DNA of 64,000 nt from NCBI GenBank assembly GCA_038025085.1, contig CM076146.1:15598001-15662000 (forward strand). Reading direction: 5' to 3'. The translations under genes were made by a program, and so were the position numbers. Below the pieces are notes generated by a model, which saw only the letters and a list, made by a program, of their open reading frames with translations, did not search any database and had not been told where the DNA came from. Below are positions 48,817-64,000 of the stretch, piece after piece. The stretch comes from Tetragonia tetragonoides. Its lineage: Eukaryota > Streptophyta > Magnoliopsida > Caryophyllales > Aizoaceae. Within the stretch, counting starts at the first letter, position 1. Each line of letters begins with the position of its first letter.

Positions 48817-51196
48817 ATGGAGAAGATAAAGTTGCGGCATATGTCTTGCAAGAAAAAAGCATTTCGGATTGTGTATTGCCTTAGAAAGAAACTCCGAAAC
48901 CTGTACTCGCAGATAAAGTTTATCATACAAAGGCGTCCAAGGTCCAGAGTTGTAATCAGAAGACTTAGGAAGTTCGATTCGAAATGGAGGTCGAAAGAAG
49001 AATCGCATCCTAGGAATCCTGGTATTCGTCCGAATGGGATGTTAAATGGTTCTACTTCCCCATGTATGAAACCCATTCGAATTGCCACCTTTAATGCTGC
49101 CTTATTTGCAGTAGCTCCTGTTGTTCCAAATAGACTGTTGTACTGTGGGTCTTTTTATGAACAGAAGGATTACCAAGTAAAGTCTGCAAATAGTCATCCC
49201 AGAAGTATACTTAAGAACTCCCCTTTAAACTCTCCTGTGATTAACCTCGGGCAGAACAAGTTGCCAAAATCAAATTTGAGAGTTTCAATTGATCTCCCTG
49301 AAAATGAGATATCGTTATCACGCAGTAAACTGCTCAACCCCTTTGAGAATGAAGATACTGCAGCGGGATGCCATTGGAGCAACGTTCCTGTGAGATCTCC
49401 ATTGTGCTTTCCGTTGGGTACAAGTGGTGAGGAGAACATGAGTTTGGGTACTCGAACCATTTGGGACGTGCTCAAAGAAGTAGACGCCGATATCTTGGCT
49501 CTGCAAGATGTGAAATGTGATGAAGAGAGGGGCATGCAGCCTTTATCTGATCTGGCTGATGCTCTGGGGATGACATTTGTGTTTGCTGGGAGTTGGGCTC
49601 CACAATATGGTAACGCGATTTTGTCAAAATGGCCGATTAAGCGGAGGAGAGTGCAGAAGATCCTTAATGATGAAGATATCAGGTGCATAAATTCTTTCCC
49701 TATCTTCTCTCTGCCATGCACATCTTACTTCATGTCGACAATGTTAAAGCATGGATTAATCCCAAAGCTTATTGTGCTGCACATCTTACTTTGTCTGACA
49801 GTCTGAATATTACTCTAGCTTGGATGAATCCCATAGCTTGATCTGGTGTTTCAGAAAGTGGTTATTCTTACATATTTGATTGTTGATTACTGCTATACAA
49901 ATAAGAAATCTACTAAATTATATAGAAAGGAGATCAAGATTAACCAAGTTCAAAGCAGTCCAACAGGACAGGATATATCCAAGCCCTTCTGATTGAATTT
50001 CTGCTTAAGCAAAGGCAACCAGTTTTGCTTTTGTTTGATGAGTTTCTGCGCGATTGAATGAAGCTTTCGGTTTTGATATAATTCCGATACAATGTCGAAA
50101 AAGAAATCCATCTGAACTACCACAAATTGATTCACTGTTGTGCATTATAGGAATGTGCTCAAGGCCACAGTTGATGTACCATACATTGGTGACGTAAATG
50201 TTTACTGCACCCAACTCGACTATTTGGACGAGGACTGGAGAATGAAACAGATCAATGCAATTATTGAGTCTAGCGAAGGTCCTCACATCTTGATGGGAGG
50301 TCTTAATTCTCTTGAAAGATCAGATTATTCATTGGAAAGATGGACAGAGATTGTCAAGGTAAATTCCCATGTTTGTTCTTTTTTTTTTTTCGGTATGGTT
50401 TTCTGTAACAAGAAGATATTATGAGAAATCTTCAGCTTTGGCTTATAATAGACTTAAAACAATAGCTCAGTAATCTGTTATGTTTTTGATATAAAGTAGA
50501 AGGCAACCAAAACTTCTCTAATCAACAGCCCCAGGGAAACAACCTCCCTCGAATTGTTGGGGTAAGGGCCGTAAGGCTGTTTTACTCCTCCTACCCTGCC
50601 ATAGGCGGGAGCCTTATAAGAAGCAATGCAGTAATGATCGGATAGCGTATGCTACGAGACATTGTACTAGAGTTCAATTTTAACTCCGGCATACAATTTA
50701 TAGTATACCGAGGATATTGGAAAGCCAAAACCAAAAGATGAAGTGATGAAGTTCTTGAATGAGATCAGAGGCTACAATGATGCAAAAGACTATGCAGGGG
50801 ACTGTGAGCCTGTGGTCATCATTGCCAAAGGCCAAGGTACTGCATTAACGAAACTCGAGTAACACCCTTGATTATGTTAAAACTGAAATCCAAGCATGTC
50901 GTCTTATTGACAATATCATTCCAATTACAGATGTGCAGGGGACATGCAAGTACGGGACTCGAGTGGATTACATATTATCATCTCCAAACTCACCCTACAA
51001 GTTTGTTCCAGGATCATATTCTGTCATTTCATCCAAAGGCACATCTGATCACCATGTAGTTAAGGTAGATATCACAAAAGACAATGATAAAAGTATTTAT
51101 GAAAACCTGGTTGGAGTTTATCGCAGGTCGAAAGAAAAGGTTATCAGAATAGCTGATCCAAGTTCTTCAAGGGGTATATGGGACATGGACCGTTGA
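48817..51196 (+). CDS. Endonuclease/exonuclease/phosphatase (DNase I-like) family protein, 490 aa
   Basis: Exons are 48817-49682, 50151-50358, 50704-50836 and 50931-51196 (1473 nt). All splice sites are GT/AG, with junctions in phases 2, 0 and 1. The ATG at 48817 is preceded by in-frame sequence without a better start. Residues 1-60 are strongly basic (KKKAFRIVYCLRKKLRNLY, RRPRSRVVIRRLRK), possibly a targeting or membrane-binding region. The EEP fold starts at IRIATFNAALF (about residue 87). It shows ADILALQDVKC (metal site, Asp where many members have Glu), YGNAILSKWP, VYCTQLDYLDEDWRMKQI, ILMGGLNSL (usually GDxN), YGTRVDYIL and GTSDHHVVKVD with the catalytic Asp-His. It most resembles the plant DNase I-like superfamily proteins of unknown substrate. 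Intron 2 contains a SINE fragment. Confidence 0.88.
50521..50645 (+). mobile_element. SINE fragment in an intron of the DNase I-like gene
   Basis: The phrases AACAGCCCCAGGGAAACAAC, TTGTTGGGGTAAGGGCCGTA and CCATAGGCGGGAGCCTTATA are typical of plant tRNA-derived SINE 3' bodies. The last is shared with the remnant at 27835. The tRNA-like head and the tail are not visible. Confidence 0.6.
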
Positions 51197-51320
51197 TAAT
51201 GATGATCTTCTCCTATTATTCTGCTGATGCAACAGTTTTACTTAGACATCACACACACCTTTTTTTTCTTTTATCTGTTATCTTCTTTTCTTAGCGCAAG
51301 AGGGTTGAAGCTGGGGGATA

Positions 51321-51396
51321 TATATGCATACTTGATTTATACAGTCTCAGAATTATACTATATGCATACTTCATTTATACAGTCTCAAAATTTCCA
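51321..51396 (+). repeat. 38-bp tandem duplication in the 3' flank
   Basis: TATATGCATACTTSATTTAT plus ACAGTCTCARAATT repeats with period 38 bp, just downstream of the DNase I-like gene. Confidence 0.8.
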
Positions 51397-51824
51397 CCCA
51401 CCCTTAAGAATGGCTTACAGAACAATGTGTCTAATTTTAAGAATCAGCAAGCGAGAAAGCCTTGGATCAATATTTAGAATTGTCGGGGTTACTTATTATG
51501 AACAGGCGTAAAAAGTGATGGACAGTTATGCAAGGGTTTGTGTTCATTAGAACCATAAATATAGAACAGAGAACCTAAACTGAATTAACTTACATTAGTC
51601 AAACACAGAGAAACTGATAGATAAAAGGCCTATGAACAAGTCTATGGACCCATTTTTTGTTCAAGTAGGTCTATAAACCCATCTAAATAGACCCATTTGA
51701 TGTTTGTCAAAGTAACAAACAAAGAAACACAAACTAACCCTAACCCTAAAACTGTTAAAATATGACTTAGATATTATCACATTACCCTAATTAGATTGCA
51801 TACTGAAGTATGAAATTACATACT

Positions 51825-52244
51825 TTAAGCACGTTCACACCTGATCCGTTTCGCGAGCTGAATATCCTTAGGCATAATCGTAACACGCTTAGCATGAATA
51901 GCACAAAGATTAGTATCTTCAAACAAAACAACAAGAAAAGCTTCAGCAGCTTCTTGTAAAGCGAAAACAGCATGACTTTGAAACCTTAAATCATTCTGAA
52001 ACTTCTGCAAGATTTCGCGAACAAGTCTCTGAAACGGGAGTTTCCTGATCAACAGTTCAGTTGTCTTTTGATACTTTCGGATTTCGCTTAAAGCGACCGT
52101 TCCCGGCCTGTATCGATGAGGCTTCTTAACACCACCATGGCTAGGGACAGATTTTCTTGCTGCTTTGTAGGCTAATAATGTCTTCCTTACACCTCCACAG
52201 TTATGACAACTTGATTTTCTTGATGTTTGCTTTGTACGTGCCAT
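51825..52244 (-). CDS. Divergent histone H3 variant (H3.14-like core, altered tail)
   Basis: Intronless, 139 codons plus stop (138 aa after Met removal; canonical H3 has 135). The start [11 protein letters not shown] fixes the ATG at 52244. The core is clearly H3: [36 protein letters not shown] and [36 protein letters not shown] and LRFQSHAV resemble the Arabidopsis H3.14-type sequences more than H3.1/H3.3. The tail between S10 and the TLL block is rewritten as [10 protein letters not shown]: a C-x-x-C pair, no K14 equivalent, three residues longer. K4, K9 and the equivalents of K27 and K36 remain. Core changes include R49 to S, IAQDFKTDL to ILQKFQNDL and a terminal Cys (RIRCERA). The loop between helices 1 and 2 is not extended, so it is not CENH3. 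No stop or frameshift; a TATA box sits 89 bp upstream of the ATG. Confidence 0.88.
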   Translation of the reverse strand: MARTKQTSRKSSCHNCGGVRKTLLAYKAARKSVPSHGGVKKPHRYRPGTVALSEIRKYQKTTELLIRKLPFQRLVREILQKFQNDLRFQSHAVFALQEAAEAFLVVLFEDTNLCAIHAKRVTIMPKDIQLAKRIRCERA

Positions 52245-52332
52245 TGTTTGTTTAAGGTGTTCTTGTTTGTAAGGGTTAAGGGGAGAAAATTGCAAATCTT
52301 TTTGGCTTGTTGGTTTCTATGCAAAATGGAGG

Positions 52333-52340
52333 TATATATA
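52333..52340 (-). promoter_or_regulatory. TATA box of the histone H3 variant gene
   Basis: TATATATA on the minus strand, 89-96 bp upstream of the ATG, with an A/C-rich leader between. This spacing fits a short-leader histone promoter. Confidence 0.6.
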
Positions 52341-52362
52341 TTGAAAAGGAACGGTTACAGAG

Positions 52363-52934
52363 AGAGAGAGGGGCCTATTTTTTATTTTTTTTTTTGAGGG
52401 GAAAATAAATTTTATTAATTGAAAGTCATACGACACTTACAAGAAGGGTTGAATTCAATAAGAAATAGATCTAAAACATCAGAATACATTCGAATGAAAA
52501 AGCTATGTAGCACTAGAGATTCAACAATTCCGACCGGCTTCCATTTGATAGTTGTTTTCCATATTACAGCCTCTTCGCAGAAGCCTCTGCTATAGCTTTG
52601 AATGCTTCGATTCGACATAGTAGACCACCTCTTGATAGAATAGATCCACCAAAGCACCATACGAACAACAAAACGAAAAACTAACAATATTCTCAAAAAG
52701 TGAGAAACAGCCGAACCCAACATAATATGGGACAAACTAACCCTCACAAATGGAGAGACTGATATTATTCGACATAATAAAACTAGATAATAGAACAAAA
52801 CAGTGAAACAAAAAGAATTGGGGATTACCATTAGCAAAGAATTGCTAATGGCAACCCCTGAACCAAAAAGGGGCTAGGGTTTTTTTTGGGAAAAGTGAGA
52901 GAAAAAAGTTTGCGGCTTAGAGAGAGGCCTATTT
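52363..52934 (-). mobile_element. Retroposed sequence with poly(A) and target duplication upstream of the H3 promoter
   Basis: A direct repeat (AGAGAGAGGGGCCTATTT at 52363-52380 and AGAGAGAGGCCTATTT at 52919-52934, differing by one GG) flanks a 538-bp minus-strand insert with a poly(A)-like tail (T-run at 52381-52396). Just before the tail, the minus strand reads AATAAAATTTATTTTCCCC. The insert starts with a leader-like stretch (AAACCCTAGCCCC). A 140-codon minus frame (52415-52837) has no recognised motif. It could be a processed retrocopy or an internally deleted LINE. Confidence 0.65.
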
Positions 52935-53235
52935 AGGGGAAACATAACGTGGAGAATAAGGATCTTTGTTTTTGTAACCGCTGAAATACTTTTTTCTTTT
53001 TTGTTTGAGTGGGCTGAAATACACAATTAGTATGGATTATCACTATTTTTTAACCATTAACCCGAAAATATTTCAGAATGAGGTGGATTTACAATATGTT
53101 TAGTAGTCAACCTATTAGATCTTATCCAATTAAATTTCCGTAAATAAACTTTAAAAAAATAATATTTAAGAATAATTATAAAAAAAAAAGAAGAAAAGAA
53201 CAAGGCCAAACATATAACTCTGTATATATTATAAC

Positions 53236-53678
53236 CAGAGCCGTTCCTGGCATTTTAGAGGCCCTAGGGCGAAATCAAGTTAAGGGCCCTTAAAGTATTA
53301 ATAATTTTGCTTCACCACCTCCCCCTCACAAAAAAAAAGGGTAAAGAAAGATAAACGGTAATAATGACATATATTTAACTCAGTTTGCTTTTAAAGAAAT
53401 TATTTCAAAACATTTCATGCCAAATTGTTTTTACCCCTATGAAATAAAAGCATTTTGATAGAAAATCTTCCGACAAGACTCTGGATACATCTCTTTTAGG
53501 CGCTGTTTGTTTTGAACTAAATGAAATTTTTTTGGCAATTCATCTGTATATATCATTCTGTATTAATATTACAATTAAAGTTGTATGCAATAGCAAACCT
53601 TGTACATCAAATTTATTTAATTACAATACTTCATTCTTTTTAGAATGTTTTCGAAACTTTCTCAAAAACAACAACACA

Positions 53679-53713
<35 letters not shown>

Positions 53714-54493
53714 TTCAACCTCAAGTCTCATACAACTTTCACATAAATTATATATTCCTATATGTTATTTCTAGCACGTATATATTAAATTACTATGTGA
53801 TTTATGTAATGTAATTTAAAGTTAGCATACTTGGTTAGTATAGCTTAAATATTGTTGTTATCTTGTTAAGGGTTTGGGGTTCGAATTAAGATACACACAT
53901 GTTTTTGGATGGAAGAAAAATAAAAGAACAAAATGAGATTGTGATTAGGAATGGAAAATTTTGATTGAAGAGACAAACTAAGGCCCAATTAAGGAAGGAA
54001 GAAGACAACAAATAAATAAAAAAACAGATGGTGGTTGTGAACTTTTGATAAATAAGGGAAAAAATACATGCACATGCTTACAAGTAGAAACAAAATGAAG
54101 CTGGGATTAGGATTTAAACAAAATGACGAGAGTGGGATTAAGAAATAAAAGAAATTAAAAGAAAATGGGGTAATGAAGGGAAAAGACATTAAGAAACAAA
54201 ATGAGATGGGGCTAAGAAATAAATAAATCATTGATCATGGTCTGCTCGATTCCTAGGTAATGGAAAAAACGGAAAGACTCAAAAAAAATATAAAGTGAGG
54301 CGTAGCAGTTTCGATCTCAAGTCACGGGAGCAGCACTCGTCTCACAACAAACCAGTGAACCAGAGTGATGTTTGTGTTAGATACTCATACCATTTAATAT
54401 ATATATATTAAGTTTTCTGCTTTGTTTTTGGGCCCCTTTTCAAATTGGGCCATAGTCGGTCGCCCTCCAGGCCTACCCTTAGAAACGGGCCTG
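53236..54493. mobile_element. Non-autonomous hAT-like element
   Basis: The left end CAGAGCCGTTCCTGGCATTT and GAGGCCCTAGGGCGA resembles the hAT left end at 20147. The right end, reversed, reads CAGGCCCGTTTCTAAGGGTA then GCCTGGAGGGCGACC. Ends and GC-rich subterminal blocks pair loosely. The 1.26-kb AT-rich interior has a long A-run (about 53682-53709) and no transposase frame. No convincing 8-bp duplication. Confidence 0.6.
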
Positions 54494-55180
54494 AGAGTAC
54501 TATAAGCGCAGGAACCTTCCCCTACAAGAGGAGACTACTTGCATGTTTCATGTCAACATGAGACCCCGTTTCAACCCACCTTGTCGCACAATTACTTTGG
54601 GTATTACCTCGCAGCAGCCGAGGCGACTGCCAAGCTTGGTGAGCTGCTTGAGCACAATTTGGGCTGGGCAGCTATGCTCGTCCACCAAGCGATAATGGCT
54701 ATGGATGACAAAGCCGCCCGTGGTGCTTTCCTACCACCGAAACAGTATGTTTCATAAGACCCTAACCCTGTCCCTGTGGTGATAAGTGGCTCGATCAGGT
54801 TTGATTTATGACTTGAATTTGGGCTCGGTAGAGCTATCGCTATCCGAAGTGGAATTATCAACAGACTGGAAGGTAAGGTAACAGCTGACCCCGGGCATGA
54901 AGGTGGAGGAAGTGTGAACTTAACCATCCGCCTTATGCCCCATACAATGACAGCACTCTTGGCAGATGAAGAATTCCAAAGTTTATCCGCCTTATGCCCC
55001 ATACAATGACAGCACTCTTGGCAGATGAAGAATTCCAAAGTTTTGTGACATTTTTCGCTTAACCCTAATGAGGTTTTAGCCTAGTGGTTACAACTAAAGT
55101 ACGCAGCAATGGTCAAATTGCATGGATGTAAACGTGAAGTATTATCCATTGCACTATGTATGGAGGTGTTTGTTTACAGT
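54494..55180. other. Unassigned segment with a 59-bp tandem duplication
   Basis: Higher GC than its surroundings. A plus frame (54539-54757, reading AAAEATAKLGELLEHNLGWA) and a longer opposite frame (54604-55038) overlap. I recognise neither, and the longer one runs through the tandem repeat. It may be an old gene or retroelement fragment. Confidence 0.35.
54926..55043. repeat. 59-bp tandem duplication
   Basis: Two virtually identical copies (54926-54984 and 54985-55043) beginning ATCCGCCTTATGCCCCATAC and ending near GAATTCCAAAGTTT. The near-identity marks a recent event. Confidence 0.9.
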
Positions 55181-55497
55181 AATCCTTGTGCATTCACAAG
55201 CAGAAAAATCTTAATGCTTCAACTGTCAATATAATTCCTTCGAAATTCTGGGAGTATGCAGTACAGATGGATGAAAATTCTCTCGCATTTCATTATGAAT
55301 TAGTATTATCGATTTCCATATGTGAGAGAGCTATCTCACCAGCAGTACAACTTGGAAAGCAATCTAGCAGCTCCATTTCAATTTCAACTTTTACAACACA
55401 GACGATACAAAATGTGCACCTTGTATGATCAAAACCAATGTGATGAGAAGGGTTAATGTGAAGCCATGACCACTTACTCATATTTCAGTCATAATAT

Positions 55498-60470
<4,973 letters not shown>

Positions 60471-60691
60471 AATTTACGGTTCCCTGAAATTTGCATATCT
60501 TGTTAGAGCATGGTTTATAAAGTATTTTGGTGCGCGTGAGAGCATTGTTTATAATTTATTACTATATCTTATAACAATACATGTTTTGTTACCATCTCCA
60601 TCGTGTAGTTTCTTACTCTTCCATCTCATTTTCCTCCAATCTAGCAACCTTAGAGTCCTTTTCTTGTATAATATCAATAAATATTAGAATA

Positions 60692-61575
60692 AAGGCCGGA
60701 ACATCGAAAGTATGGGTGAAATTGAAGTTCGGGGATTCGAATGACCCTTCCGGACCACCAAGGATTTTTTAAGAAGCCAAAAAACGAAGATTATAATCTA
60801 CGTTTTCTGGGCTTCCGCGAGGCCCTAAAACGAAGTTGGATATTTTCGCACCACATCGCTCAGGACACCCCTAGGGTACATAGGCGGCATCTGATGTCAG
60901 TTATCTAATCCCTAATAGGCTTGTAAGGGCCTTTTTACTGGACACCAATGTAAGGGCCAGAACACCGAAAGTTTGAGTGATATCAATTTTCGAGGAACGG
61001 GATGACCCTCCCGGGACAGCAAGGGTCCTCTAGGGTCACGATAGACCCTACAGAGAAGTTTGGGAAAAAACACCCGGCCCTGGGAAGCCTAAAACGAAGA
61101 ATAGAATCCACATTTTTAGGGCTTCCGGAATGCCCCGAAACGAAGTTTTATATATGCACAGCACATCGCATGGGACACCCCTAGGGGACATGGGAGACCT
61201 CCTGGGTCATTTAGCGGGTTCCTGATAAGCGTGGAAATGCGTTTTTATGAGACACCAATGTAAGGGCCGGAAAACGAAAGCATGGGTGATATTGAAGTTA
61301 AGGATCCGGATGACCCTCCCAAGGCACCGAGGGTCCTCTAGGGTCATGATAGACCCCCCCAGAGAAGTTTGGGCAAAAATGACAACCGGGCATCGGGAAG
61401 CCGAAAACCAAAGGCTATATAATCCACATTTTTTGGGTTTTCGGGAGGCTCCGAACAAAAGTGTTATATTTTAGCAACACATCGCACGGGACAATCCTAA
61501 GGAACATTGGAGGCCCATGGGACAAGCTATCGGGTCCTTGGTAGGCTTGGAAGGGTGTTTTATGGAACATCGGAG
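60692..61575 (+). repeat. Three-unit satellite array, ~310-bp monomer
   Basis: Units start near 60692, 60951 and 61261 with AAGGGCCGGAA-type text; the first is about 50 bp shorter. Shared phrases: GGATGACCCTCC, AGGGTCCTCTAGGGTCA, CAGAGAAGTTTGGG, CACATCGCAYGGGACA and TTTTATGAGACACCAATGTA. Higher GC than the flanks. The short open frames in each unit differ, which argues against coding. Confidence 0.9.
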
Positions 61576-62391
61576 GTTAATCTACGATTTTTTTGCTACC
61601 GAGCGTGGCTCCCCAATTCCCACCACTCCGTGCCACCAAACCTACCCCAAGTCCTCCTTATTATTGTAGTGAGGTTCATAATTTTCCTAATTTTTTTGGA
61701 GTGATTTCTAATTCTTTTTGATATTTTTCCTATTTCTTTTCTATTTATCTGCATCATATAAAACTAAATTAAATAGCTACGTTGTGTGAAAAATAAAACA
61801 AAATAAATTATTTTCGGCAACTTAATAATACAATAAACGAAGAGATGTTTTGGCTAAAATCCTCAAATTTACCTTGAATTGCTACAAACCCTATACATTA
61901 AAAGATCACATTTGCTCAATGCCCTTAATAAAATTAAGACGTATATATGAGTATATGACTAATATAACCTCATGTGAATTATCTACTAATGTTTTTGTCA
62001 TTTGTTGATATAGTCAAGAGCAAAGTTTATCTTAGTAGCTTTATACGAATTAGATATGCAGTTAGACTAATTCAAGCACATGGTAGTGGCTCGAAAGTTA
62101 AAGTTTTATCCAACTCAGTATAAAAGGTATGGATATATAGTCAATGATTATATTTTTTTAACAGAAAGAGAAGTATATTAATAAAAGTCATATGTCACTT
62201 ATAAATTGGATAAATAATGAATAGATATCCATGATGAGATGTGAGGAAATTTTAAGAAAAATTTAGCAAAAACCTCCTAAACTTTAGAAGATTTATCGAG
62301 AACACGTTAATGAACCGAATTGCGAACTTTGGCTCCCATATAGAATTAAAGCCCCGTTAAGTCCCCCTTGTTTCATTATTTCGAAGAGATT
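61576..62391. other. Intergenic, nothing recognised
   Basis: AT-rich sequence between the satellite and the Mutator-like element. At about 62150-62225 a TTTTTTTAACAGAAAGAG segment with TAATAAAAGTCATATGTCAC loosely resembles the retroposon 3' end at 52400-52440. Confidence 0.4.
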
Positions 62392-63350
62392 TTGATTTTC
62401 GGAATTGCTTAACGTAAATCCCATTTTACTAAACGCAAATATTTTTTTTCCAATACTTTCCACAATACCCTTTACATTTGTAAAGCACCTTCCTTCTTTT
62501 TTTTTTTTTTTTTTTTTCCTCTCAATCCTCCCTAATATCATCCCCTCTCTCTCATCCTTCCTTCAAGTCAATCAATAATTCAATATGCAGGATTCTTTCG
62601 ATCAAACAATATATTTGATAAAATTAATGATGATATTGAGGGGTAATTATTATAATTTAGATTTAGATTAATTTTTTTATAAATTATTAATTGTTTTGGG
62701 TTTTTGTGGGTGGTAGGGCTAGGGTTTGTTGCAGATGTTAGAAAAAGTTAAAGGATTTACGGTCTTTCTTTTTCCTTTATCATTCTCGCTCCTCAGCAAC
62801 TCTGTCGCCCTTGAATGGATCATACCAGCAGTATCGAACCTCGCCGGAGGTTTCTGAGCCACCGTAACCTCTAGTCCACCACCGTCGGCCATTTTCTCTC
62901 TCCTCCCGCCCATCTCTGTAACTATATTCCCGATGGACGACGATGACCTGTCACTAAATTCAGTGGTGAGATTGATGTGTTTGCTGCTGTAAAAATTCAT
63001 TAATTATTTGAGATTGCAGTTCAAGGAGATGAGCAAGGGTGAGGAATCAAAGCAAAAAAAAATTGGGGATTTACGATGTTAGAAAAAGTTCGGCCATTTT
63101 CAAATTGTTTGAAAAAGTTAAACAATGATATTAAAGGATGTTTAATAACAGATGACGATGTTATGATGATCGTAACTGAAGGTGCAAACCCAGAAAAAAA
63201 AAAACAATGCAGGGGGAGAGAGAGTGAAAATTGATTGAGAGAAAAGGAAGGAAGAGAGAGAAAGGCCTGAAAATTATCTAGGGGTATTGTGGGAAGTGGG
63301 GATTTACGTTTAGTAATTTGCGATTTACGTATAGCAACCCCCTTGATTTT
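62392..63350. mobile_element. Mutator-like MITE with 8-bp target duplication
   Basis: The element body is 62400-63342 (943 bp) between TTGATTTT (62392-62399 and 63343-63350). Its left end is CGGAATTGCTTAACGTAAAT, and the reversed right end is GGGGGTTGCTATACGTAAAT. Pairing extends through TTACTAAACGYAAAT and CCCACAATACCCYT, about 70 bp. A related, more decayed copy is at 17675. The interior has a 93-codon minus frame (62719-63000) without recognised motifs. Confidence 0.85.
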
Positions 63351-63419
63351 TGTTTTCATTTTGCCCTCACGTTCCTTGATTTTCTAAGAGCTTTTTGAAA
63401 GTTGGAGAATGGAAGAGAA

Positions 63420-63690
63420 GTAGACCTCGGCAAGTGGGCGGGCCCCCTATAGCCGACCCGACCCATCAGCGAGTCATGGCCCGTTTACCATTATAAATGG
63501 ACGGGTCAAAATGGACCGGTCCATTTAAAAGTTAAACGGGTCATACACGATCATAAATGGGCCGACACATTTAATATTTTCTTTATTAAAAAAATAATTT
63601 TAAAATTTTAAACGGGCCAAAATGGACCAGCCCGACCCACCTACAAACATGTCTGACCCGACCCGATCCGCCCAATTGCCCAGCTCTAAA
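63420..63690. repeat. GACCCG/AACGGG-rich degenerate repeat
   Basis: Scattered CCCGACCCG, AAACGGGTCA and AATGGACCGGTCCATTT phrases, partly self-complementary. Similar in style to 25900-26110. The origin is unknown; no ends found. Confidence 0.45.
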
Positions 63691-63694
63691 GGAA

Positions 63695-63960
63695 AGGGAG
63701 GGAAATAAGGGGGGAAATTGGGGGGGGGGGCGAGGGAAATGAAGGGGAATAATTCTCCTTCATTTAGTCAATTTTTGTTTCCTTCAAATTGGGGGAAATG
63801 GAGGAGAAGAGAAGGGAATTTTTATTTGAGTAATAGTTTGTTCTCCTCCACTCTTATGAGCCTTATCACACATTCATTCTCTTCCTTTCCTCATTATTCC
63901 CTTCATTTCCCTTCCATTCTCTTTCCACCCGAAACATTCAAACAAGCTGTAAGTCAATCA
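63695..63960. repeat. Purine/pyrimidine foldback-like repeat
   Basis: A G/A-rich left side (GGAAAGGGAGGGAAATAAGG, then a run of G) and a C/T-rich right side (CCTTCATTTCCCTTCCATTC) are roughly complementary, as in some MITEs whose inner ends read AAACATTCAAACAAGC. The ends cannot be fixed and it may continue beyond view. Confidence 0.4.
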
Positions 63961-64000
63961 TTTTACCCCATAATAAATTACTCCGCATGCACCTAAGACA

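Noticed and set aside
48690..49721. Minus-strand frames of 132 and 175 codons opposite the DNase I-like gene
   Set aside because: Antisense shadows of the well-supported plus-strand exon 1.
51733..51750. Telomere-like repeat (TAACCCTAACCCTAAAA)
   Set aside because: Only two units, within 80 bp of the H3 gene's 3' end; at most a telo-box or chance, not a telomere tract.
51825..52244. Centromeric CENH3
   Set aside because: The N-terminal tail keeps ARTKQT-RKS, loop 1 is not lengthened and the core is close to ordinary H3, so a non-centromeric H3 variant fits better.
62719..63000. Captured host exon inside the Mutator-like MITE
   Set aside because: The 93-codon frame has some codon regularity (GGLEVTVAQKPPARFDTAG), but no recognisable parent and no counterpart in the sister copy.

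Overview
This is a piece of a plant nuclear genome, most likely a eudicot. The sequence is AT-rich, genes have introns with GT/AG (and one GC/AG) borders, and the gene products are plant-type: an ARL5-like GTPase, a TrmH/SpoU RNA methylase, a DNase I-like protein, an H3.14-like histone and a tRNA-Gly/snoRNA dicistron of the kind described in plants. Long stretches consist of plant transposon families (Ty3/gypsy, L1-type LINEs, hAT, Helitrons, Stowaway, Tourist and Mutator-like MITEs, SINE fragments). The species cannot be fixed from the sequence alone.

Layout. 1-3616: 3' end of a Ty3/gypsy element with its 3' LTR. 3617-18500: transposon sediment. It holds four Helitron copies (two on each strand, two of them only 2 bp apart), nested Stowaway and Tourist MITEs, a dead LINE (11161-13040), trinucleotide microsatellites and a Mutator-like MITE. 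18508-24612: a minus-strand LINE whose ORF2 is split cleanly by a complete 4.06-kb hAT element (20147-24207) with an 8-bp target duplication. 24613-25186: a large foldback. 26700-30770: a plant gene of unknown function (169 aa). 31314-37576: a poly(A)-stub insertion, three head-to-tail Helitrons on the minus strand and a Mutator-like element. 38108-40357: two tRNA-Gly/C-D-box snoRNA units, the second with its tRNA collapsed to a hairpin. Between them lie a 313-bp tandem duplication and a B-box-truncated SINE. 41400-47226: the SpoU methylase gene. 48817-51196: the DNase I-like gene. 51825-52244 (minus): a divergent histone H3, with a retroinsertion just upstream of its TATA box. 53236-54493: a non-autonomous hAT-like element. 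55498-60291 (minus): the ARL5-like gene. 60692-61575: a 310-bp satellite array. 62400-63342: a second copy of the Mutator-like MITE with a clear 8-bp target duplication.

The genes are unrelated housekeeping or regulatory loci and do not form a pathway. The observations most worth following are: (i) a 99-bp inverted copy of SpoU exon 3, including its 3' splice site, inside the preceding intron of the same gene; (ii) an intact H3 whose tail has gained a Cys-His-Asn-Cys motif and lost the K14 equivalent; (iii) the paired tRNA-snoRNA units, one with a degraded acceptor stem and one with only the acceptor stem left; and (iv) two retroinsertion scars made of almost nothing but poly(A) between 16-bp target duplications. 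All calls were made by reading the sequence by eye, with no database search.
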